Assembly: GCA_013397075.1 (NCBI GenBank)
Contig: VWZS01008816.1
Span: 2,182,642 to 2,246,641 of the forward strand
Source of the DNA: Rhabdornis inornatus
Lineage: Eukaryota > Chordata > Aves > Passeriformes > Rhabdornithidae
Reading direction: 5' to 3'
DNA: 64,000 nt
Both the position numbers and the translations under genes were made by a program. Shown one piece after another: positions 63,513-64,000 of the stretch. Numbering within the stretch: the stretch's first letter is position 1; each line of letters opens with the position of its first letter. The notes under the pieces were generated by a model, which did not search any database, was not told the DNA's origin, and worked only from the letters and a program-made list of their open reading frames with translations.

Positions 63513-64000
63513 AAGCCATCCATCTCCCAAACAGGACATTTCTTGTCATAGTAAGATACATTATATCTGACCTTATTATCCTTGGAATTTCTCACAACCT
63601 GAGTCCACCAACAAATTAGACTGTAACACAGTTTTTAGGTATAGTTAGTGACAGAATATTGAATTTGTATCTAAGAGGACTCAACATCAGCTAATAGCAG
63701 TAAAGAGCATCTCTGTGAAGGGTGCTGAAAGGAGCCTCTCCTTGACCTGAGATTTCAGTTCTATAAAACATTTTTATAAAGACAGATCCTCAGTATTGCA
63801 CAAAGCCCCACTAAAACAGATGAGACAGCCTTCCAATCCATGCAGAGCTCAAGGCTTTTCCTTTTGCCAGAGGGAACAAAAGAGTGAGAAATTGCACACT
63901 GCTAGTGTTAGTAAATACAAAAGGTATAATCGGTCCATTTTTATTTATAGATGGTAAACCTTTCATTTTCACATGTCTTTTTAAGCAAACTCTTTTTTTT
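63513..64000. other. Unannotated interval
   Basis: AT-rich DNA to the window edge, nothing recognised. Confidence 0.4.

Noticed and set aside
1..64000. Prokaryotic operon, phage, defence system or toxin genes
   Set aside because: No ribosome-binding-site-led dense coding, and no prokaryotic families. Composition and repeats are those of bird nuclear DNA.

Overview
This window looks like vertebrate, and specifically bird, nuclear DNA. It is AT-rich and intron-free open frames of any length are absent outside repeats. It is seeded with CR1-type LINE fragments, including the ORF2 reverse-transcriptase and C-terminal regions and 3' ends near an ATTCTATGATT-like terminus. It also carries many solo LTRs of endogenous retroviruses of the kind common in songbird genomes. 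A passerine or close relative is my best guess; that rests on recognising the repeat families, not on a gene. I found no host protein-coding exon, tRNA, rRNA, CRISPR array or prokaryote-like operon that I can defend. The window reads as a gene desert or one very large intron.

Layout. 1-10.8 kb: mostly unannotatable single-copy-looking DNA with two minus-strand solo LTRs (2988-3999 and 5757-6342, the latter with a matching 5-bp target duplication), two CR1 scraps and a weak coding-like remnant near 9.5-9.9 kb. 10.8-13.9 kb: two very similar LTR-type sequences in opposite orientation, separated by 2 kb. 16-28 kb: a dense repeat cluster with LTRs at 18053-18617, 23248-23841 and 25792-26566, CR1 copies at 19990-20650, 21150-21930 and 22505-22665, an A/C-only tract, and a clear assembly artefact (269 bp duplicated across a single N). 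28.3-28.75 kb: a 22-base assembly gap followed by a long polypurine simple repeat. 28.7-42.9 kb: strikingly repeat-poor, with only one LTR scrap. 42.9-44.2 kb: an LTR interrupted by another retroviral fragment. 48.3-51.6 kb: two CR1 pieces and a 739-bp LTR. 56.1-59.3 kb: a nested LTR cluster at least three layers deep. 60.9-63.5 kb: two CR1 pieces, the last reaching its 3' end.

Nothing here works together as a pathway. The biology visible is the history of retroelement insertion, LTR-LTR recombination to solo LTRs, nesting and decay, plus simple-repeat expansion. I did not find a previously undescribed system. The most useful observations are the inverted LTR pair, the nested cluster, the interrupted LTR with a polypurine tract, and the assembly duplication. 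LTR and CR1 assignments rest on remembered family features and within-window comparison; exact family names need a repeat-library search.
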